Source: Corynebacterium mycetoides
GTDB lineage: Bacteria > Actinomycetota > Actinomycetes > Mycobacteriales > Mycobacteriaceae
Direction: 5' to 3'
Assembly (NCBI RefSeq): GCF_900103625.1
Contig: NZ_LT629700.1
Coordinates: forward strand, 248,001-312,000
Length of the DNA stretch: 64,000 nucleotides
A program made the position numbers and the translations under genes. Under the pieces are notes generated by a model, which saw only the letters and a program-made list of their open reading frames with translations, did not search any database and was not told the DNA's origin. This document shows positions 21,224-28,883 of the stretch, piece after piece. Each line of letters starts with the position of its first letter. The stretch's first letter is position 1.

Positions 21224-21233
21224 AACGTAGGGT
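21224..21233. promoter_or_regulatory. Overlapping divergent -10 boxes between dapD-paralog and dapE
   Basis: Only 21 bp separate the two start codons. TAGGGT (21228-21233, plus) ends 7 nt before the dapE GTG. On the minus strand TACGTT (21229-21224) lies 4 nt before ATG 21219, or 13 nt before ATG 21210. The two boxes share two bases, so the polymerases would exclude each other. The dapE box is the stronger case. Confidence 0.45.
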
Positions 21234-21240
21234 TGGTGGG

Positions 21241-22326
21241 GTGGCTTCACTGAATCTTTTTGCGGACCCCGTCGCCCTGACGGCGGCGCTGATTGACATC
21301 GAGTCCCCCTCGCACCACGAGCGCGAGATCGCGGATGCGATTGAGGCGCAGCTGCGCGAGTTGCCGGCGGTCGAGGTCATTCGTGGCGGAAACACCGTCG
21401 TCGCGCGCACCCATCACGGGCACGCGCAGCGCGTCGTGCTGGCGGGCCACGTGGACACCGTCCCGCTCGCCGGGAACACCCCCCACCGGCTCGAGGGCGA
21501 CGTGCTCTACGGCTGCGGCGCGGTGGACATGAAGTCGGGCCTGGCCTGTTACCTCGGGGCGTTCGCGCGCCTGTCCGCGCCGGGCGCGGGCGCCTTCGAC
21601 CTCACCCTCATCGCCTACGAGGGCGAGGAAGTCTCTTCCGAGCACAACGGCCTCTACCACCTCGAGCGCGACCGCCCCGAGCTCCTCGCAGGCGACGTCG
21701 CGCTGCTGGGCGAGCCCTCGGGAGCGATCATCGAGGCCGGGTGCCAGGGGACCATCCGGGTGTTCGTCGACGCGAAGGGCACCCGCGCGCATTCGGCACG
21801 CAGCTGGCTGGGGGACAACGCCGCCCACAAGCTCGCCGGGGTGCTCTCCCGCGTGGCCGCCTACCGCCCGCGCAGCGTGACCATCGCCGGGTGCGAGTAC
21901 CGGGAGGGGTTGAACGTGGTGGGCATGGACGGCTTCGTGGCCACCAACACGATCCCGGACGCCGCGCGGTTGACCATCAACTTCCGCTACGCGCCGGACC
22001 GCTCCGTCGAGGAGGCGAAGGCGCACCTCGTCGAGGCGCTCGCGTTGGAAGACGGCTTAGAACTGGTGTGGGACGACATCGCGCCGGCCGCGCTGCCCGG
22101 GCTGGATCACCCGGCGGCCGCGGGCCTGGTGGAGGCCGTGGGCGGAAACTTCCGCGCCAAGTTCGGATGGACGGACGTGGCCAGGTTCTCTAACCTGGGA
22201 ACTCCGGCCGTGAACTTCGGGCCGGGCGATCCGGGCTACGCCCACAAGGTGGACGAGCAGTGCCCGACAGAGCAGATTTATACCGTCGCGCGGGTGCTCG
22301 AGCAGTACCTCGCGGCGAAGAACTAA
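21241..22326 (+). CDS. dapE: Succinyl-diaminopimelate desuccinylase DapE
   Basis: 361 residues from GTG 21241. M20 peptidase-type di-zinc ligands are in LAGHVDTVPL (His), GCGAVDMKSGLA (Asp), AYEGEEVSSEHNG (Glu pair), LGEPSG (Glu) and the C-terminal YAHKVDEQCP (His). It removes the succinyl group to give LL-diaminopimelate. It is divergent from the DapD-paralog operon and probably transcribed as a leaderless mRNA. Confidence 0.94.
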   Translation: MASLNLFADPVALTAALIDIESPSHHEREIADAIEAQLRELPAVEVIRGGNTVVARTHHGHAQRVVLAGHVDTVPLAGNTPHRLEGDVLYGCGAVDMKSGLACYLGAFARLSAPGAGAFDLTLIAYEGEEVSSEHNGLYHLERDRPELLAGDVALLGEPSGAIIEAGCQGTIRVFVDAKGTRAHSARSWLGDNAAHKLAGVLSRVAAYRPRSVTIAGCEYREGLNVVGMDGFVATNTIPDAARLTINFRYAPDRSVEEAKAHLVEALALEDGLELVWDDIAPAALPGLDHPAAAGLVEAVGGNFRAKFGWTDVARFSNLGTPAVNFGPGDPGYAHKVDEQCPTEQIYTVARVLEQYLAAKN

Positions 22327-22368
22327 CAGACCTACAGACTTTTCTTTAAGGCGGAGGCAGAGCACACA

Positions 22369-23169
22369 GTGGCGCCCCACAAAACCCCCAAACCAGAGCG
22401 CGACCGCAAGCTGCGCGGCCCGATCATGCTGCGCAGCGACCAGCAGCAGCCCACCACATACGACCAGCGGCTGCTGGAGTCCATGGGCAGCAGCGACCAC
22501 GATTGGAAGCACGCCGACCCGTGGCGGGTCATGCGCATCCAGTCCGAGTTCGTCGCGGGCTTTGACGCGCTGTCCGAACTGCCGAAGGCGGTCACGGTCT
22601 TCGGCTCTGCCCGGCTGGGCGAGGGCACCCCGGAGTATGAGCAGGCGCGCCAGGTGGGCGAGGCGCTGGTCAACGCCGGCTATGCCGTCATCACCGGCGG
22701 CGGGCCGGGGCTCATGGAGGGCCCGAACCGGGGCGCGCACGAGGCAGGCGGCCTGTCGGTCGGCCTGGGCATCGAGCTGCCGTTCGAGCAGGGGCTCAAC
22801 GACTGGGTCGATCTGGGTCTGAACTTCCGCTACTTCTTCGCCCGCAAGACCATGTTTTTGAAGTACTCGCAGGCGTTTATCACCCTGCCGGGCGGTTTCG
22901 GCACCTTGGACGAGGTCTTCGAGGTGCTGTGCATGGTGCAGACCGGAAAGGTGACCAACTACCCGATCGTGCTGTTGGGCACCGAGTTCTGGGGCGGGCT
23001 GGTGGAGTGGATCCGCGGCCAGCTGCTCGCGCGCGGGCTCATCTCCGACGGGGACGAGCGGCTGTTTTTGGTCACCGACTCGGTTCAGGAGGCGGTCGAC
23101 TACATCACCGACGCCCACAAGGTCATGACGGACGAGCGCCTCAAGTACGCCCAGCGGGGTGTGGAGTAG
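22369..23169 (+). CDS. LOG-family nucleotide-binding protein (TIGR00730 type)
   Basis: 266 residues from GTG 22369, with GGAGG upstream. The hallmark motifs are GGGPGLMEGPNRGA (PGGxGT/E-type phosphate loop partner) and LPGGFGTLDEVFE, found in lysine-decarboxylase-like LOG proteins that hydrolyse nucleoside monophosphates to release cytokinin-type bases. The N-terminal 70-residue extension is typical of the actinobacterial subgroup (Rv1205 region). It sits directly before folP2, as in mycobacteria. Confidence 0.88.
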   Translation: MAPHKTPKPERDRKLRGPIMLRSDQQQPTTYDQRLLESMGSSDHDWKHADPWRVMRIQSEFVAGFDALSELPKAVTVFGSARLGEGTPEYEQARQVGEALVNAGYAVITGGGPGLMEGPNRGAHEAGGLSVGLGIELPFEQGLNDWVDLGLNFRYFFARKTMFLKYSQAFITLPGGFGTLDEVFEVLCMVQTGKVTNYPIVLLGTEFWGGLVEWIRGQLLARGLISDGDERLFLVTDSVQEAVDYITDAHKVMTDERLKYAQRGVE

Positions 23170-23172
23170 CCG

Positions 23173-24027
23173 TTGCTCTCACAGCCCGCACAGCCCGCAC
23201 AGCTCGCCCGGGTCATGGCGATAGTCAACCGCACCCCCGACTCCTTCTACGACAAGGGCGCGACATTCGCACTCGAGGCCGCGCTGTCGCGTGTCGACGC
23301 CTGCGTGGCCGACGGCGCGGACATCATCGACGTCGGAGGGGTCAAGGCCGGACCTGGGACTACCGTCACGGCCGAGGAGGAAATCGACCGGGTGGTCCCG
23401 CTCATCTCCGCGGTGCGCGGCCGCCACCCGACAATCGGCATCTCCGTGGACACGTGGCGTGCGGGCGTGGCCGAGGCGGCCATCGCGGCCGGCGCCGACC
23501 TCATCAACGACACGTGGGCGGGGTGGGACCCCGAGCTCGTCGAGGTCGCCGGCGAGCACGAGGCAGGCTACGTGTGCTCCCACACGGGCGGCGCCACCCC
23601 GCGCACGCGGCCGCACCGGGTGCACTACGACGACGTGGTGGCCGACGTCATCGCCGACACCACGGCGCTGGCGGAGCACGCGGCCGCCTGCGGCGTGCCG
23701 GAGGACCGCGTGTTCATCGACCCGGCGCACGACTTCGGCAAAAACACCTTCCACGGCCTCGAGATCCTGCGCCGGGTGGACGAGCTGGTGGCCACCGGCT
23801 GGCCGGTGCTCATGGCGCTGTCGAACAAGGACTTCGTCGGGGAGACGGTGGGCCGACCCGTGGGCGAACGCGTCGCCGGGACGCTGTCGGCTACGGCATG
23901 GGCGGCCGCCCACGGGGTGGCGGCGTTCCGCGTCCACGAGGTGCGCGACACCGTCGACGTCATCCGCATGACCGCGGCGATTCGCGGGTCGGCCGCCCCG
24001 CTCAACACGGTGCGTGGGCTGGCGTGA
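23173..24027 (+). CDS. folP2: Dihydropteroate synthase homolog FolP2
   Basis: 284 residues from TTG 23173. It has the TIM-barrel DHPS motifs VNRTPDSFYDKG, IIDVGGVKAGPG and the C-terminal FRVHEVRDTVDVIRM. The canonical loop is VNVTPDSFSDGG, so the first loop differs. In M. tuberculosis the equivalent gene beside gpgS is folP2, reported not to act as a true DHPS. It overlaps gpgS by 4 nt, hinting at a role linked to that pathway. N-terminal Gln-Pro-Ala repeats come from a 9-bp tandem repeat. Confidence 0.88.
   Translation: MLSQPAQPAQLARVMAIVNRTPDSFYDKGATFALEAALSRVDACVADGADIIDVGGVKAGPGTTVTAEEEIDRVVPLISAVRGRHPTIGISVDTWRAGVAEAAIAAGADLINDTWAGWDPELVEVAGEHEAGYVCSHTGGATPRTRPHRVHYDDVVADVIADTTALAEHAAACGVPEDRVFIDPAHDFGKNTFHGLEILRRVDELVATGWPVLMALSNKDFVGETVGRPVGERVAGTLSATAWAAAHGVAAFRVHEVRDTVDVIRMTAAIRGSAAPLNTVRGLA
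23182..23208 (+). repeat. Three 9-bp tandem units at the 5' end of folP2
   Basis: CAGCCCGCA, CAGCCCGCA and CAGCTCGCC encode Gln-Pro-Ala, Gln-Pro-Ala and Gln-Leu-Ala directly after the start region. Confidence 0.75.
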
Positions 24028-24776
24028 GCGCGAGCGTGAGAGTCAGTGTTGTCATCCCCGCCTTGAACGAGGAGGCCACCGTGGGCGCGGTCGTGCGCGC
24101 CTGCCTGGCCTCGCGCGCCGACGAGGTGATCGTGATCGACTCCGACTCCACCGACTCCACCGCCGCCGTGGCCTCGGCAGCCGGGGCGACGGTGGTCAAC
24201 TGGGTGGACGCCTACCCCGCGGTTCCCCCGCGCCCGGGCAAGGGCGAGGCGCTGTGGCGCGGGGTGCTCGCCGCCTCCGGCGACGTCGTGGTGTTCGTCG
24301 ACGCCGACGTGACCTCGCTGGAGCCGTGGTGGGTCGACGCGCTGGCCGCCCCGTTTGCCGACACCTCGGTCCACCTCGTCAAGGCCTCCTACCAGCGCGG
24401 CATCGACGGCCGCGAGCGCGGCGGCGGCCGGGTCACCGAGCTGACCGCCAAGCCCCTGCTCCGGGCCTTGTTCCCCGAGCTCGCGGACGTTGACCAGCCG
24501 CTGGCCGGCGAGTACGCGATCCGCCGCTCGACGGCCCTTGCGCTGCCGTTCGTCGACGGCTACGGCGTCGAGGCGGGCCTGCTTATCGACGTCTTCACGG
24601 CGCACTCCCGCCGCGCCATCGTCCAGGCGGACCTCGGCGTGAGACGGCACCGCAACCGCCCCCTCGACGAGCTGGCCCCGATGGCCCAGGTCGTAGCCGA
24701 GACCATTCTGGCCCGGGCCGGGGTCGCGGGCGCGGACGTGCCACAGCGGCCGCCCTGGGCCCGCGTTAGGATGTGA
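24024..24776 (+). CDS. gpgS: Glucosyl-3-phosphoglycerate synthase GpgS
   Basis: 250 residues from GTG 24024 (GTGA overlap with folP2). GT-A glycosyltransferase fold: VSVVIPALNEEATVGAVV at the N-terminus, DEVIVIDSDSTDST, PGKGEALWRG and the metal-binding VFVDADVTS. It transfers glucose to 3-phosphoglycerate, the first step toward methylglucose lipopolysaccharides. It is shorter than the roughly 324-residue M. tuberculosis GpgS, mainly at the N-terminus. Synteny folP2-gpgS-(Rv1209-like) supports it. Confidence 0.92.
   Translation: MSASVRVSVVIPALNEEATVGAVVRACLASRADEVIVIDSDSTDSTAAVASAAGATVVNWVDAYPAVPPRPGKGEALWRGVLAASGDVVVFVDADVTSLEPWWVDALAAPFADTSVHLVKASYQRGIDGRERGGGRVTELTAKPLLRALFPELADVDQPLAGEYAIRRSTALALPFVDGYGVEAGLLIDVFTAHSRRAIVQADLGVRRHRNRPLDELAPMAQVVAETILARAGVAGADVPQRPPWARVRM
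24767..24772 (+). promoter_or_regulatory. -10 box TAGGAT, leaderless type
   Basis: TAGGAT ends 7 nt before ATG 24780. It lies inside the last codons of gpgS, whose stop is in the 7-nt spacer. Confidence 0.5.
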
Positions 24777-24779
24777 CGC

Positions 24780-25145
24780 ATGCTGTCTTGGATCCTGCTC
24801 ATCCTCGTCATCGCCTTCGTGTGCCTTCTGGGGGTGGCGGCAAGCGTGCATCTTTTCGGCCGCGGGGAGGCGCTGCCCCCGCTGGGGGAGACCACCGACG
24901 TGATTGCGCATAACCGCCGCGCGGTCGAAGACGGCGACCTCGACGCCGTGCGCCTGGAGGTGGTGCACCGCGGCTACAAGATGGACCAGGTGGATGCGCT
25001 GATCACCGAGCTCGCTGACCTGCGTCGACAAGCGGGCGGCCCGCAGGCCGCGGTTGCGGCGGCCGAAATCGGGGTAGAATCGGGCGAAACGCCTGCGTTC
25101 GAAGGAGAGTCACACAATGGCAGCAATGAAGCCCCGCACCGGTAA
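24780..25145 (+). CDS. DivIVA-domain-like membrane protein (Rv1209-like)
   Basis: 121 residues. One N-terminal membrane helix (WILLILVIAFVCLLGVAASV) is followed by a short cytoplasmic part with LEVVHRGYKMDQVDALITEL, the F/Y-R-G-Y-pattern of DivIVA N-terminal domains, then a low-complexity tail. Such proteins may bind curved polar membrane through the RGY helix. The last 29 nt overlap the DUF3117 gene in another frame. Confidence 0.8.
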   Translation: MLSWILLILVIAFVCLLGVAASVHLFGRGEALPPLGETTDVIAHNRRAVEDGDLDAVRLEVVHRGYKMDQVDALITELADLRRQAGGPQAAVAAAEIGVESGETPAFEGESHNGSNEAPHR

Positions 25146-25287
25146 CGGACCGATGGAAGCCGTGGTAGAAAGCCGCAAGATCGTCATGCGCATCCCTTCC
25201 GACGGCGGTGGCCGCCTCGTGGTGGAGCTCAACTCGGAGGAAGCCTCCGAGCTGGGGACGCTGCTGCTTGAGGCGGCGGGGCAGTAG
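25117..25287 (+). CDS. DUF3117 small protein (56 residues)
   Basis: ATG 25117 follows GAAGGAGAG at ideal spacing. The 56-residue product MAAMKPRTGNGPMEAV...GTLLLEAAGQ is almost identical in pattern to the actinobacterial DUF3117 family (Rv1211 in M. tuberculosis). Predicted small beta-hairpin protein; function unknown. Synteny gpgS-Rv1209-DUF3117 is conserved. Its first 29 nt lie in the end of the DivIVA-like gene. Confidence 0.9.
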   Translation: MAAMKPRTGNGPMEAVVESRKIVMRIPSDGGGRLVVELNSEEASELGTLLLEAAGQ

Positions 25288-25313
25288 GAAGCGCTTCGGG
25301 CATGTAGCGCTTC
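25288..25313 (+). terminator. 8-bp hairpin after the DUF3117 gene
   Basis: GAAGCGCT (25288-25295) pairs with AGCGCTTC (25306-25313), starting immediately after the stop codon. No T-tract follows. It separates this gene from the promoter of the RlmA-like gene. Confidence 0.4.
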
Positions 25314-25319
25314 AGGGGG

Positions 25320-25325
25320 TAGTAT
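25320..25325 (+). promoter_or_regulatory. -10 box TAGTAT, leaderless type
   Basis: TAGTAT ends 6 nt before ATG 25332; no ribosome binding site is present, consistent with a leaderless transcript. Confidence 0.5.
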
Positions 25326-25331
25326 CGCTGC

Positions 25332-26198
25332 ATGCTCAATCACATCGTCGACGTCCTCGCTGATCCCATCGACGGCTCGCCCCTGACGGGCGCCGACGAC
25401 TTTTCCCGTTTGGTGTCTGCGTCCGGCCACTCGTTCGACGTGGCCAAGCAGGGCTACGTCACGCTCTCGGGCGGTTCAGGGCTCAACCACGAGGGCGACA
25501 GCCTGGAGATGGTCACCTCCCGCGAGGTCTTTCTCTCCCAGGGACACTTCGCGCCGTTCGTCGAGGCCGTGACAGCCAGCGTTGAGCGGGCCCTCGAGGC
25601 CCCGGCGGCAATGCACACCGCGGAGCCCGTGGTGCTGGAGGTCGGCGCGGGCACCGGATACTACCTGGCGCACACGCTCGACAGCATCGAGGGCGCGAGG
25701 GGAGTGGGCCTGGACATCTCCGTCCCGGCGGCCAAGCGCCTGGCCAAGGCGCACCCGCGCCTCGGCGCCGTGGTGGCGGACGTCTGGGAGGGCCTGCCCC
25801 TGCGCTCGGGCTCGGTCGACGCCATCACGGTCGTCTTCGCTCCGCGCAACCCCGCGGAGTTCGCCCGCGTGCTCGCCCCCGAGGGCGAGGTCATCGTCCT
25901 GCTCGCGGACCGCGGGCACCTAGATGAGTTGCGCGATCCGCTCGGCATCCTCGGAGTGGAGGAGGGAAAGATCGAGCGCATGCTGGAGCAGGCCCACGGG
26001 CACCTCGTCGCGGCCGGGGAGCCGGAGTTGCTCGAGTTCCCCATGCGGCTGGATCGGGAGTCCATCGCCGCGCAGGTGGGGATGAGCCCCTCGGCGCGGC
26101 ACATAGAGCCGGCGACGCTGCGCGAGCGCCTCGACGCGCTGCCCGACCACATGGAGGTCACCGCGCGCGGCGCCCTGGTGAGGCTGCGCAGGGCCTGA
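25332..26198 (+). CDS. RlmA-like 23S rRNA (guanine-N1) methyltransferase
   Basis: 288 residues. The SAM-binding motif [14 protein letters not shown] is near residue 99, then [17 protein letters not shown], and [11 protein letters not shown]. This, with the N-terminal [12 protein letters not shown] and the [18 protein letters not shown] segment, fits the RlmA/TlrB family that methylates G745 or G748. The family's N-terminal Cys/His zinc finger is absent: the segment [14 protein letters not shown] has no cysteine. It is convergent with the GH32-like gene, 3 bp apart. Confidence 0.82.
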   Translation: MLNHIVDVLADPIDGSPLTGADDFSRLVSASGHSFDVAKQGYVTLSGGSGLNHEGDSLEMVTSREVFLSQGHFAPFVEAVTASVERALEAPAAMHTAEPVVLEVGAGTGYYLAHTLDSIEGARGVGLDISVPAAKRLAKAHPRLGAVVADVWEGLPLRSGSVDAITVVFAPRNPAEFARVLAPEGEVIVLLADRGHLDELRDPLGILGVEEGKIERMLEQAHGHLVAAGEPELLEFPMRLDRESIAAQVGMSPSARHIEPATLRERLDALPDHMEVTARGALVRLRRA

Positions 26199-26201
26199 GC
26201 T

Positions 26202-27608
26202 TTAAGCTCCTCTGTGCCACTCGTTGAGGATCTGCGCGGCGCCGTCGGTGGTGAGGCGGATGCCGGAGCAGCCGCCGGCGGGCCAGAAGCGCGACGAGAG
26301 CGCCACGGCGCCGCCGCCTGCGAACACCTCGATGGTGGAGCTGTCGACCAGGATGGTGATGTTGTCCTCGTCGTCGTCGCCAAGCGGGGCCGAGGCGGGC
26401 GCGCCGTCGAGGCGGTCGAGCGTGATCTCGTCGCCGGTGTGCGTCACCACGGCGGCTACTTCGCCCGCGCCGTCGAGGATCTCGGCCTTGACCGACCCGC
26501 GGGCGCCCACGGGGACCTCGCACAGGCCGGTCCACAGGCGTGCGCGCTCGGTGTGCGACACGGCGTCGGGAAGCCCGCGCGGCGGGGTCTGGTACAGGGC
26601 GCCGTTCTGCAGGGTGAGGCGGCGCGGGACCGTCAGCGTGTTGGCCCAGCCCTCGGCCTCCCAGTTGGCCTCCCGCGTCGGATCACCGCCGCGGCCGATG
26701 TCCGTCATGAGGCCGTAGATGTAGGCGTGGCCTAGGCGCTCTTGTTCGGTGATGCTGCCGGGGGTGTAGTTGGTGCTGCGCGGGCGGGTGAAATCGTGGC
26801 CGAAGTCGATGCGGCGGGCCTCTTTCGCCACGGTGAACTCGGCACCGTGCAAGGTGCCGACGATGTAGCCGGTGGTGTCCTTGCCGCGGCGCTCCAGTGA
26901 GAACATGAGCACGTCGTAGATCTGCCCGTCCACCTCGTCGCGCAGCCTGATGATGCGGGGCGCGACCAGGATCTCGTCGTCGACGGAAAAGCCCGGGTCG
27001 CCGTTAAACGTCAAGGCGCCGAGGACCTTCCAGGTGGATCCGTCCTCGGAGGTGAGCACGACGGGCACCGGTGCGTCCGGCTCGCCCGTCATCGCCAGCA
27101 TCAGCCAGCCGGCCTGGCCCTTGTCCCGGTCGCCCGCCTCCTCCCAGTTGGGCACGACGCAGGGGGAGCGGAAGCGGGAGAAGCCGCCCTCGTCGGAAAC
27201 GACGTCGCCGATGCGGTGGATCGCGGGATCCACCTGGTAGTCCTCGTCCACGTCGTCGCACAGGGCGTCGAGGTCGTCGGCGCGCGACACCTGGATTGAC
27301 ATCCCGGCCTCCGTCACGGAGGTGAAGTACAGGTCCGTGCCCTCGTCGTGGGCGACGACGGAGCCGGCGCGCACGCTGGTCTCGCCACCGACGGGGACGA
27401 CGGTGTCGTTGCACTCCACCCAGTCGAACGCGTTGCCTTCGGAGATGCTGTGGCCCCAGCGGCTGGGGCTGTCCGGCCGCGGGCGGTACTGGTAGAAGAT
27501 GTGCCACGTGTCTTCGCCGGCGGCGTCTCCGTCGCGCAGGATACCGGCTGCGGCATCGAGGATGCCGGTGTCGACGGTGACGTGCAGTTCGGGTCTAAAA
27601 ACGCTCAC
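26202..27608 (-). CDS. GH32-fold protein lacking the family's catalytic acids
   Basis: 468 residues with the GH32 layout: FYQYRP and WGHSIS after the first motif, FGHDF and GWANTLTVPRRLTL in the middle, and a C-terminal beta-sandwich (TILVDSSTIEVFAGGG). The three catalytic positions are changed: WMNDPNG reads ILDAAAG, the RDP motif reads RSP (FRSPCVVPNW), and the EC motif aligns with VA (ILVAPRI). It therefore probably does not hydrolyse fructosides. It begins 13 nt after the stop of glgA and is likely co-transcribed, which suggests a carbohydrate-binding or glycogen-related role. Confidence 0.8.
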   Translation of the reverse strand: MSVFRPELHVTVDTGILDAAAGILRDGDAAGEDTWHIFYQYRPRPDSPSRWGHSISEGNAFDWVECNDTVVPVGGETSVRAGSVVAHDEGTDLYFTSVTEAGMSIQVSRADDLDALCDDVDEDYQVDPAIHRIGDVVSDEGGFSRFRSPCVVPNWEEAGDRDKGQAGWLMLAMTGEPDAPVPVVLTSEDGSTWKVLGALTFNGDPGFSVDDEILVAPRIIRLRDEVDGQIYDVLMFSLERRGKDTTGYIVGTLHGAEFTVAKEARRIDFGHDFTRPRSTNYTPGSITEQERLGHAYIYGLMTDIGRGGDPTREANWEAEGWANTLTVPRRLTLQNGALYQTPPRGLPDAVSHTERARLWTGLCEVPVGARGSVKAEILDGAGEVAAVVTHTGDEITLDRLDGAPASAPLGDDDEDNITILVDSSTIEVFAGGGAVALSSRFWPAGGCSGIRLTTDGAAQILNEWHRGA

Positions 27609-27620
27609 GGAGGTTCCTTC

Positions 27621-28781
27621 TTAAATCAAGCTTTTGTAGATGTCAACGGTTTGGCGGGCGATGGTGTCCCACGTGAAGTGCTCTTTCACGCGCTCGAGCC
27701 CGGCCGCGCCCATGCGGCGGGCCCGCTCGGGGTCGGCGGCGACCGCGTTGACGGCCTCGGCGAGCGAGCGCTCGAAGGTGGCGGCGTCCGCGGGGTCGTA
27801 ATCCACCAGGGTGCCCGTCTCTCCGTTCACGACAACTTCGGGGATGCCGCCCACGCGGGAGGCGACGACCGCAGTCCCGCACGCCATGGCCTCGAGGTTG
27901 ACAATGCCCAGCGGCTCGTAGATGGAGGGGCAGACGAACACGTCCGCGGCCGCGTAGACCTCGCGGATCTTCTCGCCCGGCAGCATGTCCTGGACCCAGA
28001 AGATTCCGTCACGCTGCTGCTTGAGGTCCTCGACGAGCCCCTTGGTCTCCTCGGCGATGTCCGGGGTGTCGGGGGCGCCGGCGCAGAGGATGAGCTGGAT
28101 GTCCTCGTCGAAGTGCGCGGCGGCCTTGAGCAGGTGCGCCACCCCTTTTTGGCGGGTGATGCGGCCGACGAACGCCGCGATGGGCCTCGAGGTGTCTACC
28201 CCGAGCTCGTCGGCGATGGTGGCCTGCCCGGGGAACCACCTGGCGGTGTCGACTCCGTTGAGGACGACGTGGACCCGGGATTCGTCGATACGCGGGTAGG
28301 CGGCGAGAATGGACTCCTTCATGCCGGCGGACACGGCGATGACGGCGTCTGCGTACTCCATCGCGTTGCGCTCCGACCAGGAGGAGACGTCGTACCCGCC
28401 GCCGAGCTGCTCGCGCTTCCACGGCCGGTCCGGCTCTAAGGAGTGGGCCGTTACCACGTGGGGGATGTCGTAGAGCGTGCCTGTTAAGTGCCCGCCGAGG
28501 CCGGCGTACCAGGTGTGCGAGTGGGCGACGTCCAGGTTGCTGGCGGCGTTGGCGATGCGCAGGCCCGTGGACAGGGTCTTGAGCGCGCCGTTGGCCTCGG
28601 CCAGCTCGGGGTCGACGCCGTGGACGAATACGCCGGCCTCGTCGCGCGGCTGCCCCATGCAGTGGACGTCCACGTCGACGCCTGAAATCTGGCGCATGAA
28701 CCGTGTCAGCTCGGTGACGTGCACGCCCGCACCGCCGTACACCTCCGGGGGATATTCTCGGGTCATCATTCCCACTCTCAT
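27621..28781 (-). CDS. glgA: Actinobacterial GlgA/GlgM glycosyltransferase (GT4)
   Basis: 386-residue GT-B glycosyltransferase. The N-terminal EYPPEVYGGAGVHV loop binds the acceptor, GRITRQKG starts the second domain, and the retaining-GT4 motif EPLGIVNLEAMACG carries the E-x7-E pair. The mycobacterial equivalent (Rv1212c) uses ADP-glucose, mainly to make maltose-1-phosphate for glucan; in C. glutamicum it is annotated glycogen synthase. It is divergent from glgC, which makes its substrate. Confidence 0.92.
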   Translation of the reverse strand: MRVGMMTREYPPEVYGGAGVHVTELTRFMRQISGVDVDVHCMGQPRDEAGVFVHGVDPELAEANGALKTLSTGLRIANAASNLDVAHSHTWYAGLGGHLTGTLYDIPHVVTAHSLEPDRPWKREQLGGGYDVSSWSERNAMEYADAVIAVSAGMKESILAAYPRIDESRVHVVLNGVDTARWFPGQATIADELGVDTSRPIAAFVGRITRQKGVAHLLKAAAHFDEDIQLILCAGAPDTPDIAEETKGLVEDLKQQRDGIFWVQDMLPGEKIREVYAAADVFVCPSIYEPLGIVNLEAMACGTAVVASRVGGIPEVVVNGETGTLVDYDPADAATFERSLAEAVNAVAADPERARRMGAAGLERVKEHFTWDTIARQTVDIYKSLI

Positions 28782-28869
28782 GCCCGCCGAGTTTAGTGAG
28801 GATTTGAAGGGCCTGCAGAAGCCTGCCCCGCCGCGGCCGATTCCCCGTGCACCGCGCCTGCCGATTCAA

Positions 28870-28875
28870 TAGGCT
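28870..28875 (+). promoter_or_regulatory. -10 box TAGGCT before glgC
   Basis: TAGGCT ends 8 nt before GTG 28884 in the 102-bp glgA-glgC divergent region, consistent with a leaderless or near-leaderless transcript. Confidence 0.4.
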
Positions 28876-28883
28876 GGGGAAGT

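Noticed and set aside
25117..25145. Overlap of the DivIVA-like and DUF3117 genes as a frameshift
   Set aside because: Both products are complete and match known separate families in the same order in mycobacteria.
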